This document shows, piece by piece, positions 1 through 10,159 of a DNA stretch of 64,000 nt. Location: the NCBI RefSeq assembly GCF_014852685.1, contig NZ_JACZDF010000001.1, positions 310,001 through 374,000 on the forward strand, written 5' to 3'. Numbering within the stretch: the first letter of the stretch is position 1; each line of letters begins with the position of its first letter. Source of the DNA: Flavimobilis rhizosphaerae (GTDB lineage: Bacteria > Actinomycetota > Actinomycetes > Actinomycetales > Cellulomonadaceae). Position numbers and translations under genes: made by a program. Below the pieces are notes generated by a model, which worked only from the letters and a program-made list of their open reading frames with translations, searched no databases and had not been told where the DNA came from.

Positions 1-1575
1 CTCGGCGACCTGCTCGCGACGATCCTCGACCCGTCCCGCGAGCCCGACGACGAGGTACGGGCCAGTCTCGTGAGGATCGCCGCGTGGGGGTCGACGACCG
101 CGTACCCGCTCGTCATGCAGATCCTCGACCGTCGTCGCGCGGGCACTGCGACGACGGAGGAGGCAGCGCGTGCCTTGCGATACCTCGAGTCGTACTTCGT
201 GCGGCGGGTCGTCGTGGGCCGTGCGACGGCGGGACTCAACCGGACGCTCCTGCAGGCCGTCGGCGCCGTGGCGGTGGGCGCGCGCCCCGACGTCGCGCTG
301 CGGGACTTCCTCTCGCGCGGACGCAAGCACTTCGCGTCCGACGCCCAGGTGCGCGAGGCCGTGGCGAGCGTGCCCTTCTACTGGCAAGGACGCGGGCCCC
401 AGCGCAAGCTCATCCTCCAGTGGATCGAGGCGTCCCACGGCCACAAGGAGGTCGTCGACCCCGCCAACCTCACGATCGAGCACGTGCTGCCGCAGACGAT
501 GAGCCAGGCCGTGCGCGCCGACTTCGCCCCGAGCCTGCCCGAGGGCGCGGACGTCGTCGCTGAGCACGAGCGGATCGTCCATACCCTGGGGAACCTCACC
601 CTCACGGGCTACAACCCGGAGCTCAGCAACCGCGTCTTCGCCCAGAAGCGGGTGCTGCTCGCCACGAGCGGGCTTCGCCTCAACCAGGCCATCGCCGAGC
701 ACGAGTCCTGGGGTCTCGCCGAGATCCGCGCGCGGGGGGCCGCTCTTGCCGAGAAGATCATCGAGTTGTGGCCAGGACCGGACGAGAGCCTCGTCGGCAC
801 GGAGGACCCGACCGTCCTGCACCGCCAGGTGGCCGGGATCGTCGCAGAGATCCCGGCGGGTCGGTGGACGACGCCCGACGAGGTCGCGCTCGTCGCGGGT
901 GTTGCTCCGGCGGTCGTCGCGTCGGCGCTGGGTGCTGGTGGCGTGCCCGGTGCGTGGCGTGTGCTCGCGTCCGACGGCCTCCTCACGGATGTCGCGGGCC
1001 AGGAGGTCCGTGCCCGGCTCACGTCAGAGGGACTCGACCTCGACGACGAGGGACGCGCCGACCCCGACGCCTTCCTCCCGGCGGGCGACCTCGCCGCGCG
1101 GGCGGGGCTGGAGGTCGGCAGCGTGAGCGCCGGACGGCGGCGCCGGACCCGCAACGAGCCTTTGCGTGCTCAGCGCAGGGCGTTCCAGCAGAAGGTCATC
1201 GAGCTCGGCACCGCGACGTCGACGCGGATCCCGCGGTGGCCCGGGCCGCAGTCCCAGTACGCGGTTGACATCAGCATCGGGCGGCCCGGTGTCGTCGTCG
1301 AGCTCGCGCTCAACTCGCGCGAGCCGGCCGTGTACGTGTCGTTCTACATCCTCGACGACAAGGATCTCTACGCACGGCTGGTGGCGCGTCGCGCGGAGCT
1401 CGAGCGTGAGCTCGGTCCCGACCTCTTCTGGAAGAACGACGAGAAGTACAAGTCGTCGAGCGTCGTCGTGAGCCGCGGGGGTGACTGGCGTGACCCCGCG
1501 CAGTCCGACGAGCTTGCCCGGTGGGCCGTCGACACGATCGACAGGTTCGCCGAGGTGTTCCCGCGCTACATGTGA
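1..1575 (+). CDS. GmrSD-like (DUF262/DUF1524) restriction protein, C-terminal part, 5' end outside window
   Basis: The frame is open from base 1, so the true start lies upstream. An HNH/DUF1524 signature (IEHVLPQ near 475-495, followed by GNLTLT and N..LSN near 589-630) is the nuclease motif of GmrS/GmrD-type proteins, which restrict modified phage DNA in an NTP-dependent way. The last 150 residues, ending in DTIDRFAEVFPRYM, resemble DUF4268, often found at the C-terminus of DUF262 proteins. The DUF262 N-terminal domain would lie outside the window. There is no partner restriction gene downstream, so it probably acts as a single-gene type IV system. Family assignment comes from motifs; the modified base it targets cannot be told. 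Confidence 0.75.
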   Translation, partial: LGDLLATILDPSREPDDEVRASLVRIAAWGSTTAYPLVMQILDRRRAGTATTEEAARALRYLESYFVRRVVVGRATAGLNRTLLQAVGAVAVGARPDVALRDFLSRGRKHFASDAQVREAVASVPFYWQGRGPQRKLILQWIEASHGHKEVVDPANLTIEHVLPQTMSQAVRADFAPSLPEGADVVAEHERIVHTLGNLTLTGYNPELSNRVFAQKRVLLATSGLRLNQAIAEHESWGLAEIRARGAALAEKIIELWPGPDESLVGTEDPTVLHRQVAGIVAEIPAGRWTTPDEVALVAGVAPAVVASALGAGGVPGAWRVLASDGLLTDVAGQEVRARLTSEGLDLDDEGRADPDAFLPAGDLAARAGLEVGSVSAGRRRRTRNEPLRAQRRAFQQKVIELGTATSTRIPRWPGPQSQYAVDISIGRPGVVVELALNSREPAVYVSFYILDDKDLYARLVARRAELERELGPDLFWKNDEKYKSSSVVVSRGGDWRDPAQSDELARWAVDTIDRFAEVFPRYM

Positions 1576-1599
1576 ACGGGTCACGACAGGAGGTCGCGG

Positions 1600-3159
1600 G
1601 TGGGTGACGTCGACGTCGTCGTCGTGGGGTCGGGGCCCAACGGGCTTGCGGCCGCCGTGACGCTCGTGCGCGCCGGGCTACGCGTGCGGGTGTTCGAGGC
1701 CGAGGACACCGCGGGTGGGGGAGCGCGCACGCTGCCGCTCGGCCGGGACGGGCTCGTCGTGCGTCTGGGGTTCGACGCCGAGCAGGTCGCGGCGCTGCCG
1801 CACGACGTGTGCTCCGCCGTGCACCCCCTTGCGCTCGCCTCTCCGTTTCTGCAGGCCTTCGACCTCGCCGCCCGTGGCGTCCGGCTCGTGAGCCCCGACG
1901 TCTCCTATGCGCACCCCCTGCCCGACGGGGCTGTGCTCGCCCACCGGTCGCTCGACGCGACCGTCGCCAGCCTCGGCAGGGAGGGCGACGCGTGGCGGCG
2001 GACGTTCGGGCCCCTCGTCGACCGCCCCGACGTGCTCGCCTCGCTCCTCCTCGGGGACAGGCGCACTCTGCTGGCCGGGGGCAGCAGGACCAGAAGTGCC
2101 CGGACCGAGAGAGGCCCGGGCATGACACCGCCGGCGAGCACGCGTGACCGTCTTCGCGTCGCTTCCTCGCTCGCGGACGGGCTGCTGAGGGCCCCGCGCT
2201 CGGGCCGGGCGGGCGCCCTGCTCGCCGGCGTCGCCGTCCACGCGATGGCGCCGCTCGCGTCACCGGCCGCGACCGGCACGGGGCTGCTGCTCGGTGCGCT
2301 CGGGCACGCGGGCGGCTGGCCCGTGCCCCTCGGAGGCTCTCGCGCGATCGTCGACGCGCTGCTCGCCGACCTGCGCGCGCACGGCGCCCGGGTCGAGACC
2401 GGCCGCCGCGTGACGTCGTGGGGGGACCTGCCGTCGGGCGCGGACGTCATCCTCACCACCTCCGTGCCGCGCGCCCTCGGGATCGTCGGGCAGCACCTGC
2501 CCCGGCACGTGCGCGCGGCGCTCCGCCGCTTCCGTGGCGGCCCGGGCGCCGCGGCCGTCCAGCTCGTGCTCGACGGTCCCGTGCCGTGGGCTGACGCCCG
2601 TGTCGGCACGGCGGGCACCGTCCACGTCGCCGGGACGGTCGACGACGTGCGGCGCGCGCAGGCCGCCGTCCGCGCCGGACGGCACGCCGAACGGCCCGTC
2701 GTGCTCCTCGGCGACCCCACCCCGTGGGACCCGGCGCGCGAGCGTGACGGCCTGCGCGTCGTGTGGGCATACGCCCACGTGCCCGCGGGCTCGGGACGTG
2801 ACGTCACCGATGACGTCCTCACGCACGTCACCCGGTATGCGCCCGACGTGCGCGACCGCGTCGTCGCGACGCGCTGCGTGCCCGCCTCCCGCATGTCGGC
2901 GCACGACGAGAACCTTCTCGGCGGCGACATCGCCGCCGGAGCCGTCACCGCGTGGCAGATGCTCGCGCGGCCGCGGCTCGCCGCCGATCCCCACCACCTC
3001 GGTGAGGTCGACGGGCGGCACGTAGTGCTCGGCTCGTCGGCCACGCCGCCCGGGCCCGGTGTCCACGGCATGTCGGGGTATCTCGCGGCGCTGTCGGTGC
3101 TGCGGCGCCGACGCGTGCGACCCGGGAGTCTCGGGCTCGCTCGCAGCACGTCGGTGTGA
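1600..3159 (+). CDS. FAD/NAD(P)-binding oxidoreductase, phytoene-desaturase-like
   Basis: This is a 519-residue protein with an N-terminal dinucleotide-binding fold (VVVGSGPNGLAAAV, residues about 6-19, then an acidic residue at the end of the second beta strand, VFEAE). It belongs to the NAD(P)/FAD-dependent amine oxidase/phytoene desaturase-like group. A C-terminal stretch (GGDIAAGAV) resembles that group's second FAD-contacting segment. The GTG start is supported by AGGAGG at 1588-1593. It begins 24 bp after the restriction gene and ends before the groEL promoter. The substrate is unknown; there are no carotenoid genes nearby. Loss of GC bias or frame is not seen, so it looks intact. Confidence 0.75.
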   Translation: MGDVDVVVVGSGPNGLAAAVTLVRAGLRVRVFEAEDTAGGGARTLPLGRDGLVVRLGFDAEQVAALPHDVCSAVHPLALASPFLQAFDLAARGVRLVSPDVSYAHPLPDGAVLAHRSLDATVASLGREGDAWRRTFGPLVDRPDVLASLLLGDRRTLLAGGSRTRSARTERGPGMTPPASTRDRLRVASSLADGLLRAPRSGRAGALLAGVAVHAMAPLASPAATGTGLLLGALGHAGGWPVPLGGSRAIVDALLADLRAHGARVETGRRVTSWGDLPSGADVILTTSVPRALGIVGQHLPRHVRAALRRFRGGPGAAAVQLVLDGPVPWADARVGTAGTVHVAGTVDDVRRAQAAVRAGRHAERPVVLLGDPTPWDPARERDGLRVVWAYAHVPAGSGRDVTDDVLTHVTRYAPDVRDRVVATRCVPASRMSAHDENLLGGDIAAGAVTAWQMLARPRLAADPHHLGEVDGRHVVLGSSATPPGPGVHGMSGYLAALSVLRRRRVRPGSLGLARSTSV

Positions 3160-3202
3160 CGGCGGGCGGGACTTCGCCGAGCGCGGACACACCCTGTGCC
3201 GT

Positions 3203-3229
3203 CTTGCACTCGCGAGGGGCGAGTGCCAA
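3203..3229. promoter_or_regulatory. CIRCE operator 1 (HrcA site) overlapping the groEL promoter
   Basis: The arms CTTGCACTC and GAGTGCCAA are separated by exactly 9 bp, matching the CIRCE consensus TTAGCACTC-N9-GAGTGCTAA. A -35 (TTGCAC, 3204-3209) lies inside the left arm and an AATAAT -10 (3228-3233) follows after 18 bp, so HrcA bound here would block RNA polymerase directly. Confidence 0.9.
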
Positions 3230-3237
3230 TAATGGCG

Positions 3238-3264
3238 TTAGCACTCTCGGCCCCTGAGTGACAG
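3238..3264. promoter_or_regulatory. CIRCE operator 2 (HrcA site) in the groEL leader
   Basis: TTAGCACTC, a 9-bp spacer and GAGTGACAG form a second CIRCE element 8 bp after the first. It lies just downstream of the likely transcription start. Tandem CIRCE sites are common upstream of actinobacterial groE genes. Confidence 0.85.
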
Positions 3265-3307
3265 ACGTCGCGCGGGGGCGAGGGGACCACCCAGGGTCGC
3301 AAGGTGA

Positions 3308-5035
<1,728 letters not shown>

Positions 5036-5079
5036 CCCCCCGCCGTCTGAGTCGGCCCCTCGCGGGCCACGCAGGACAC

Positions 5080-5123
5080 GCGAAGGCCGTCGGCCGGGCT
5101 CACGCCCGACCGGCGGCCTTCGC
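5080..5123 (+). terminator. groEL terminator hairpin
   Basis: An inverted repeat with 20-bp arms and only two mismatches or G-T pairs (GCGAAGGCCG... / ...CGGCCTTCGC) around a 4-base loop, 45 bp after the groEL stop. There is no T tract, as is usual in high-GC actinobacteria. Confidence 0.75.
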
Positions 5124-5186
5124 CGTTGCCGCCGCGCACGCTGTCGCGGCGTGCGCCGTTCCGCGCATGCCGCGACGGCGGCCGGG

Positions 5187-5205
5187 TATGGTGAGCCTTA
5201 CCTCA
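5187..5205. promoter_or_regulatory. Iron box (DtxR/IdeR operator) over a TATGGT -10
   Basis: The 19-mer TATGGTGAGCCTTACCTCA matches the DtxR/IdeR consensus TTAGGTTAGCCTAACCTAA at 14 of 19 positions. Its left end, TATGGT, is also a TANNNT -10 element for the next gene, so binding of Fe-loaded repressor would occlude the promoter. A matching regulator is encoded at 50186-50884. Confidence 0.75.
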
Positions 5206-5234
5206 GTATCAGTAGTGTGAGCGAGAGGCCCACG

Positions 5235-6080
5235 TTGACGACGAGAACGACGACGACCCCACCCACCAGCGCGCCGTCCGCGCCTGGGACACGGACGCGG
5301 CGCATGCACCCTCTGCGGGTGCGTACCCTTACTGTCGTCGGTGTCGAGCGTCTCGCCGCGCGCATGGTGCGCGTCCGCCTTCACGGCGATGACGTCGCCG
5401 ACCTGCCGACGGCCTCGGCTACCGACCACGTCAAGCTGTTCGTCCCCGCCGAGCCCGGCACGGAGCCCGCGCTGCCCGTCGTCGTCGACGACCGCTGGGT
5501 CTCAGGACGCGACCTGCCCAGCCGCGACTACACGATCCGTGCGATCGACCGTGAGGCCCGGACGCTCGACATCGATCTCGTCGAGCACCCGCACGGTGTC
5601 GTCGGACGCTGGGCATCCTCGGTGCGGCTCGGCGACCGCGTCGGCGTCCTCGGGCCCCGCGGTTCCGTGCTCCCGCCCGAGGCAGCCTGGTACCTGCTGG
5701 CCGTCGACGAGACCGGGCTGCCCGCGGCCGCACGCTGGCTCCACGAGCTGACGCCGGGCGCCCGCGCGCTCGTCATCGTCGAGGTCCAGGACGCAGGAGA
5801 CGTCCTGCCGCTGCCGACCGACGCGCACGCCGACGTCACATGGCTCTTCCGGGGCGAGCGCGCACCCGGCACGACGTCGCTCCTCGCGGACACCGTCCGC
5901 GATCTCGAGCTCCCGGACGGCGACGGCTACGTGTGGGTCGCCGGTGAGGCTGGCGCCGTGCGTCCCCTGCGGCGCTACCTGCGTGACGATCTCGGTCTCC
6001 CCCGGGACGCGGTCGACGTCGACGGCTACTGGCGTCGCGGCGTCGCAGGCCACGACCACCACGAGGACGATGACTCATGA
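5235..6080 (+). CDS. Siderophore-interacting protein (FAD-dependent ferric-siderophore reductase)
   Basis: A 281-residue protein of the SIP/ViuB family, cytoplasmic flavoproteins that reduce ferric siderophores to release iron. It has the FAD-binding RDYTIRAID motif near residue 98, the NAD(P)H-domain segment WVAGEAGAVRPLRRYL and the near-terminal GYWRRG motif typical of the family. A TTG start at 5235 is proposed because of AGAGG at 5224-5228 and the promoter/iron box about 30 bp upstream. An ATG at 5304 (258 residues) is the alternative and would remove a low-complexity Thr/Pro-rich leader. Expression should rise when iron is scarce. No siderophore transport genes are adjacent. Confidence 0.88.
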   Translation: MTTRTTTTPPTSAPSAPGTRTRRMHPLRVRTLTVVGVERLAARMVRVRLHGDDVADLPTASATDHVKLFVPAEPGTEPALPVVVDDRWVSGRDLPSRDYTIRAIDREARTLDIDLVEHPHGVVGRWASSVRLGDRVGVLGPRGSVLPPEAAWYLLAVDETGLPAAARWLHELTPGARALVIVEVQDAGDVLPLPTDAHADVTWLFRGERAPGTTSLLADTVRDLELPDGDGYVWVAGEAGAVRPLRRYLRDDLGLPRDAVDVDGYWRRGVAGHDHHEDDDS

Positions 6081-6216
6081 CGACCTGCCCACAGGTGGGG
6101 TGGGTCGCCACCCCGTCCACGGATGCGCCCGACTCCCGCGACACACCGCCTCGACGGCCCTAGCGTCCTCCACGTCCCCGGCGCACGGCCGGGGCACGAC
6201 TCCAGGAGGTAGCGAC

Positions 6217-6507
6217 ATGTCGAGCTTCGAGGTCGACTCTGTCCAGGTGGCGCAGGCGTCCCAGAAGGTCCAGACGAGCAGGGCGACGATCAGCGGCGAG
6301 GCTGCCGCGATGGTCGTGCACCTGCGCGAGCTCAGCCAGGTGTGGAAGGGATCGAGCGCCGCAGGTTTCGCGAGCGTCCTCAGCGAGTGGGACCTCGCAC
6401 GCCAGCAGCTCGAGGAAGCGCTCGACTCGATCGGACGCGCCCTCGCGAGCGCCTCGTCGATCTACGAGACCGCCGAGGCCGACGCCGGACGCATGTTCCA
6501 GCGCTGA
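6217..6507 (+). CDS. WXG100-family protein (ESAT-6-like)
   Basis: A 96-residue helical-hairpin protein with the central motif VWKGSSAAGF (W-x-G form) near residues 46-55, and the usual WXG100 length. Such proteins are small dimers exported by type VII (ESX) secretion. The ATG follows AGGAGG at 6204-6209, and a TAGCGT -10 is visible near 6160. No EccC, EccD or partner WXG gene is in the window, so it is an orphan here. It could be secreted by an ESX machine encoded elsewhere or have an intracellular role. Confidence 0.85.
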   Translation: MSSFEVDSVQVAQASQKVQTSRATISGEAAAMVVHLRELSQVWKGSSAAGFASVLSEWDLARQQLEEALDSIGRALASASSIYETAEADAGRMFQR

Positions 6508-6516
6508 GCGACCGGC

Positions 6517-7341
6517 TCAGTCCTCGTCGTCCTCGTTGTCGAACGGGTTCGCGGACGCGACCTCGGTCGCAGACGAGACGACGGGGACCGCCGCGGTGAG
6601 CGGAGGCCGCTCGGCGAACGGCTCGTCGAGCAGCGCAGGATCCTCGCCGAGCGCCGCCCACTCTTTGCGCAAGCGCACGAGTTCGCCCTGGACGTTCTGG
6701 CGCGCCGCATCCTCCCACGCCGTACCGAGCGGGCTCGAGAAGAGCGCCCGACGTTCGAGGAGCCGTGTGAGGATCGCGACGCGCGCGCGGACGAAGTCAC
6801 GGGCCGGGATGTGCGCGTATTCCCTGCGGACGTCCGCGAGATACGCCTTGTACCGCTGCGGCTCCGCCGCAAGCATCCCGAGGTCAGCGTCGCACAGCAC
6901 CGCGCAGTCGAAGTCCGCCGGGTCGGGAGCGTGACGCAGGAGCGCCGTCACGAGCTGGGCTACCCGGTGCGCCGCACGCTCTGGGACACCGAGCTCGAGA
7001 AGCTGCTCGTGGGCGAGCACCGCACTCGCCGTCTCGTTCTCGCCACCCCGTGCCTCGTACGCGGCCTTCGTCTCCGCGTCGAAGATCGCCCCGTGGTACC
7101 ACGCGGCGAGACGCACGAGCGCAGGCTCGTGCGTCTCCTCAACGAGCTCGTCGACCCGGTTGAGGACGTCCGCAAGATGACGCAGGTCGTGGAAGCGCCG
7201 AGCCGGATCGCACCAGCGAGCGAGCAGCGCCTCGCCCACCTGCCTGATGCGCTCGGGCGACGCGGTCGCGCCCGCCTCTGCGCACGCACGGGACCAGGAT
7301 GAGAACAACCACTGCGGGGCGTCCACGTAGGACACGCTCAT
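6517..7341 (-). CDS. HD-superfamily hydrolase-like protein (COG4339 type) with atypical HD dyad
   Basis: A 274-residue predicted HD-superfamily metal-dependent phosphohydrolase. It keeps RRFHDLRHL (first metal His) and CDADLGML (last Asp region). In the segment where relatives usually show W-F-H-D it reads AAWYHGAIFD, so the second residue of the classical His-Asp pair is Gly. The ATG at 7341 is preferred over GTG 7380: it has GAGGAAAG 7 nt upstream, and a TAGGGT -10 at 7384-7379 (minus strand) puts the transcript start downstream of the GTG. The last 30 residues are acidic and disordered. Substrate unknown. Confidence 0.7.
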   Translation of the reverse strand: MSVSYVDAPQWLFSSWSRACAEAGATASPERIRQVGEALLARWCDPARRFHDLRHLADVLNRVDELVEETHEPALVRLAAWYHGAIFDAETKAAYEARGGENETASAVLAHEQLLELGVPERAAHRVAQLVTALLRHAPDPADFDCAVLCDADLGMLAAEPQRYKAYLADVRREYAHIPARDFVRARVAILTRLLERRALFSSPLGTAWEDAARQNVQGELVRLRKEWAALGEDPALLDEPFAERPPLTAAVPVVSSATEVASANPFDNEDDED

Positions 7342-7445
7342 GGGACAGCTTTCCTCGGGCGACAACTGACAAACTGCCACCCTACCCGCGTAGGGTCCGC
7401 CCGTGCAGCGCTCCCGGTCACGTCCTGGACACGGTCCGGGAACGT

Positions 7446-9053
7446 TCAGGTCGCGACGGGCAGTGACACCTCGAACGTCGCCCCGCCGCCGGGCGTCTCG
7501 ACGACGACGACGTCCCCGCCGTGCGCGCGGACGAGCGACCTGACGATCGCCAGCCCGAGCCCCGAGCCGCCCGACGCCGAGTTGCGCGACGCATCGACCC
7601 GGTGGAATCGCTCGAACACGGCCTCCCGGTGCTCCTCGGGAACACCCGGACCGTGGTCACGCACCGCTGCGCGCACCGTCCGACCGTCGGATGTCAGAAC
7701 GATCTCGACGGGAGAGCCCGCGGGCGTGTGCCGCGCGGCGTTCCCCACGAGGTTCGTGAACACCTGCCGCAGGCGCGCGTCGTCCGCGACGACCGGCAAC
7801 GACGGGGCGTCGTCGTCGGCGACCTGCTCCGAGCCGTGAGCCGCTGCGACGAGCAGTGTCGTCGTGCGCGACGGGTCCATCGCGCGCAGGTCCGCGAGAG
7901 CGTCGGCCGCGACCTCCGAGAGGTCGACGCGCTGGAGCGTGAGTGGCCGCTGCTCGTCGAGCCGCGCGAGCGCGAGCAGGTCCTCGACGAGCGTGCCCAT
8001 CTGCACCGCCGACGACTCGATGCGCCCCATCGTCTCCGACGTCTGCTCGGGCGTCGTCACCGCGCCCATCCGATAGAGCTCCGCATACCCGCGGATCGAG
8101 ACGAGCGGCGTGCGCAGCTCGTGGCTCGCGTCTGAGACGAAGCGCCGCATGCGCGCCTCCGACGCCGCCTGTGCCTCGAAGGACTCCTGGATGCGAGCCA
8201 GCATGACGTTGAGGCTCTGCGCAACCGCCCCGACCTCCGTCGTCGTCGGCATGTCCGGGATGCGGCTCGACATGTCGCCGTCCGTGATGCGTCGCGCCGT
8301 CGCCTCGATCTGCCGCAGCGGACGCAACGACCTGCGCACCGCGAGATAGCCGAACGACGCCGCCGCCGCGACGAGCAGCGCCGAGACGAGCATGAGCACC
8401 TTCGCGAGCTCCGCCGTCGTCTGCGTCACCGGAGCGACCGGCAACGCCACGAGGACCGCGCCGATGAACCTGTCGCCGGAGCCCACGACCGGGCGCGCCA
8501 CGGCACGCCACTGTGTCCGCAGCCCCGACGGCGACGGCTCACCCTGGAGCGTGAACGGCACCCCGTCGAGCTCGGCCGAGTCGAGCGCGAACATCGGGAC
8601 GTCAGGCGTTCCCCATCGAGGGTCACGGTTGTCCGACGGCGTCACCTGCCGACCGTCGATCTGCAACGACAGCTGAAGGTCCGACTCGAGCGCCGTCCGG
8701 TTGATCGACCGCACGAGGTCGTCGAGGGGCATGCCCTCGCTCGAACGCAGGGCGACCGAGAGCTGCTCGTCGATCTGGTCGAGCATGTGCGAACGCAGCT
8801 GCGTCGTCGCGGCGACCGTCGAGATGACGAGCCCGATCGTCAGGACGACGACGACGAGGACGACCATGCGCGCGCTCAGCGTCACGCGGCTCGCGAGCGC
8901 GCGGAACGTCCCGGCGCCGCCGACGGGGCCGGTCGCCGGGATCTCGGTGGCGGGTGGGACGGGAGCGGGCGCGTCGGGCTCGGGAACGGGGAGCTCGGGA
9001 ACGGCGGGGTCTGGAGCGTCGGGGGGCGGGGGTGGCGGCGGAACCAGGCTCAT
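7446..9053 (-). CDS. Two-component sensor histidine kinase
   Basis: A 535-residue membrane kinase: a Pro-rich cytoplasmic start, TM1 about 62-82, an extracytoplasmic sensor of about 130 residues, TM2 about 216-238, HAMP, the dimerisation/H-box SDASHELRTPL with phosphoacceptor His 311, then the ATPase with the N-box (FTNLVGNAARH), DHGPGVP and GGSGLGLAIV. The architecture matches the actinobacterial MprB/TrcS/PrrB-like group. Its ATG overlaps the stop codon of the upstream response regulator by 4 bp (ATGA), so the pair is translationally coupled. The signal sensed is not evident. Confidence 0.93.
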   Translation of the reverse strand: MSLVPPPPPPPDAPDPAVPELPVPEPDAPAPVPPATEIPATGPVGGAGTFRALASRVTLSARMVVLVVVVLTIGLVISTVAATTQLRSHMLDQIDEQLSVALRSSEGMPLDDLVRSINRTALESDLQLSLQIDGRQVTPSDNRDPRWGTPDVPMFALDSAELDGVPFTLQGEPSPSGLRTQWRAVARPVVGSGDRFIGAVLVALPVAPVTQTTAELAKVLMLVSALLVAAAASFGYLAVRRSLRPLRQIEATARRITDGDMSSRIPDMPTTTEVGAVAQSLNVMLARIQESFEAQAASEARMRRFVSDASHELRTPLVSIRGYAELYRMGAVTTPEQTSETMGRIESSAVQMGTLVEDLLALARLDEQRPLTLQRVDLSEVAADALADLRAMDPSRTTTLLVAAAHGSEQVADDDAPSLPVVADDARLRQVFTNLVGNAARHTPAGSPVEIVLTSDGRTVRAAVRDHGPGVPEEHREAVFERFHRVDASRNSASGGSGLGLAIVRSLVRAHGGDVVVVETPGGGATFEVSLPVAT

Positions 9054-9772
9054 GCGCCCTGCGGCTCACGCAGCATGTAGCCGACACCGCGCTTCGTGTG
9101 GATGAGCGGGGTCGGCGGCGTCCCGTCGGGACCAGCGACGTCGATCTTCCGCCGCAGGTAGGAGATGTACGACTCGACGATATTCATGTCGCCCGTCCAG
9201 TCGTACTGCCAGACGTGGTCGAGGATCTGCGCCTTCGACAGGACCCGGTTCGGGTTGAGCATGAGGTAGCGCAGCAGCTTGAACTCGGTCGGGGAGAGCT
9301 CGACGAGCCGGCCCGCCCGGTGCACCTCGTGCGTGTCCTCGTTGAGCTCGAGGTCGGCGAGGCGGAGGACCGCCGAGTCGTCGAGAGCGTCGAGCGCATG
9401 CGTGCGCCGCAGGACCGCGCGGATGCGGGCGATGACCTCCTCGAGGCTGAACGGCTTCGTCACGTAGTCGTCGCCGCCGACGGTGAGACCCGTGATCTTG
9501 TCCTGCGTGTCGTCGCGCGCCGTGAGGAAGAGGACAGGCATGGTCTGACCCTTCTCGCGCAGGCGGCGGGTCACGGTGAAACCGTCCATGTCGGGGAGCA
9601 TGACGTCGAGCAGCACGAGGTCCGGTGCGGCCTCGCGCGCGAGGCGCAGGGCGGTGCCGCCGTCGGGGGCAGAGCGCACCTCGAAGCCCGCGAACCTCAG
9701 GGAGGTCGCGAGGAGCTCACGGATGTTGGGCTCGTCGTCGACGACGAGGATGGATGCCTCGGGCTCGGTCAT
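9050..9772 (-). CDS. OmpR/PhoB-family response regulator
   Basis: A 240-residue regulator with a receiver domain (acidic pocket VVDDEPN, phosphorylated Asp 56 in LLDVMLPD, and the conserved Lys in YVTKPF) and a C-terminal winged helix of the Trans_reg_C type (ELSPTEFKLLRYLMLNPNR). It is the first gene of the operon with the histidine kinase. Upstream on its strand lie a pentanucleotide tract (9841-9885) and palindromic repeats, which therefore sit in or next to its promoter region. The regulon is unknown. Confidence 0.95.
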   Translation of the reverse strand: MTEPEASILVVDDEPNIRELLATSLRFAGFEVRSAPDGGTALRLAREAAPDLVLLDVMLPDMDGFTVTRRLREKGQTMPVLFLTARDDTQDKITGLTVGGDDYVTKPFSLEEVIARIRAVLRRTHALDALDDSAVLRLADLELNEDTHEVHRAGRLVELSPTEFKLLRYLMLNPNRVLSKAQILDHVWQYDWTGDMNIVESYISYLRRKIDVAGPDGTPPTPLIHTKRGVGYMLREPQGA

Positions 9773-9840
9773 GCGTCCAGCATGCGCCCGAAGTCTGGGA
9801 GTGTCCTGAGGGCACGCTGACCATTCCCGACGATGCCGCT

Positions 9841-9885
9841 CCGCCCCGCCCCGCCCCGCCCCGCCCCGCCCCGCCCCGCCCCGCT
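9841..9885. repeat. Pentanucleotide tandem repeat (CCGCC), about nine units
   Basis: A perfect run of CCGCC units in the intergenic region, 69 bp upstream of the response-regulator start. It is non-coding and of a length that can slip during replication. Confidence 0.9.
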
Positions 9886-9887
9886 GT

Positions 9888-9939
9888 CGAGGAATCCGCG
9901 CGGTTGGCTACTGGGACTAGCCACGCGTGCGGATTCTCG
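9888..9939. repeat. Palindromic repeat family 1, copy A
   Basis: Arms GAATCCGCGCGGTTGGCTA and TAGCCACGCGTGCGGATTC flank a CTGGGAC loop, with 3 mismatches in 19. This is one of six related hairpins in the window. It lies between the response regulator and the DUF559 gene. Confidence 0.85.
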
Positions 9940-9972
9940 GCTGGGTGGGCGTTGGGCTCGCGTCGCCACGGT

Positions 9973-10022
9973 GAGGAATCCGCGCGGTTGGCTACTGGGA
10001 GTCGCCACGAGTGCGGAATCTC
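9973..10022. repeat. Palindromic repeat family 1, copy B
   Basis: The left arm repeats copy A nearly exactly (GGAATCCGCGCGGTTGGCTA), but the right arm is degenerate (GTCGCCACGAGTGCGGAATC). It is 33 bp after copy A in the same orientation and 137 bp before the DUF559 gene. Confidence 0.8.
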
Positions 10023-10159
10023 CGCGGGGGGGGGGTGAGGCAGGGCGTCAGGGGGATGGGGCGTGCGCGGATGTCCACAGGACGGGGGAATGGCCGGCGC
10101 GTCCACAGGAATGCGCGATCGCCAGTGAGCTGGCTGTGCAGGTGCGGGAGTGTCGGCGC

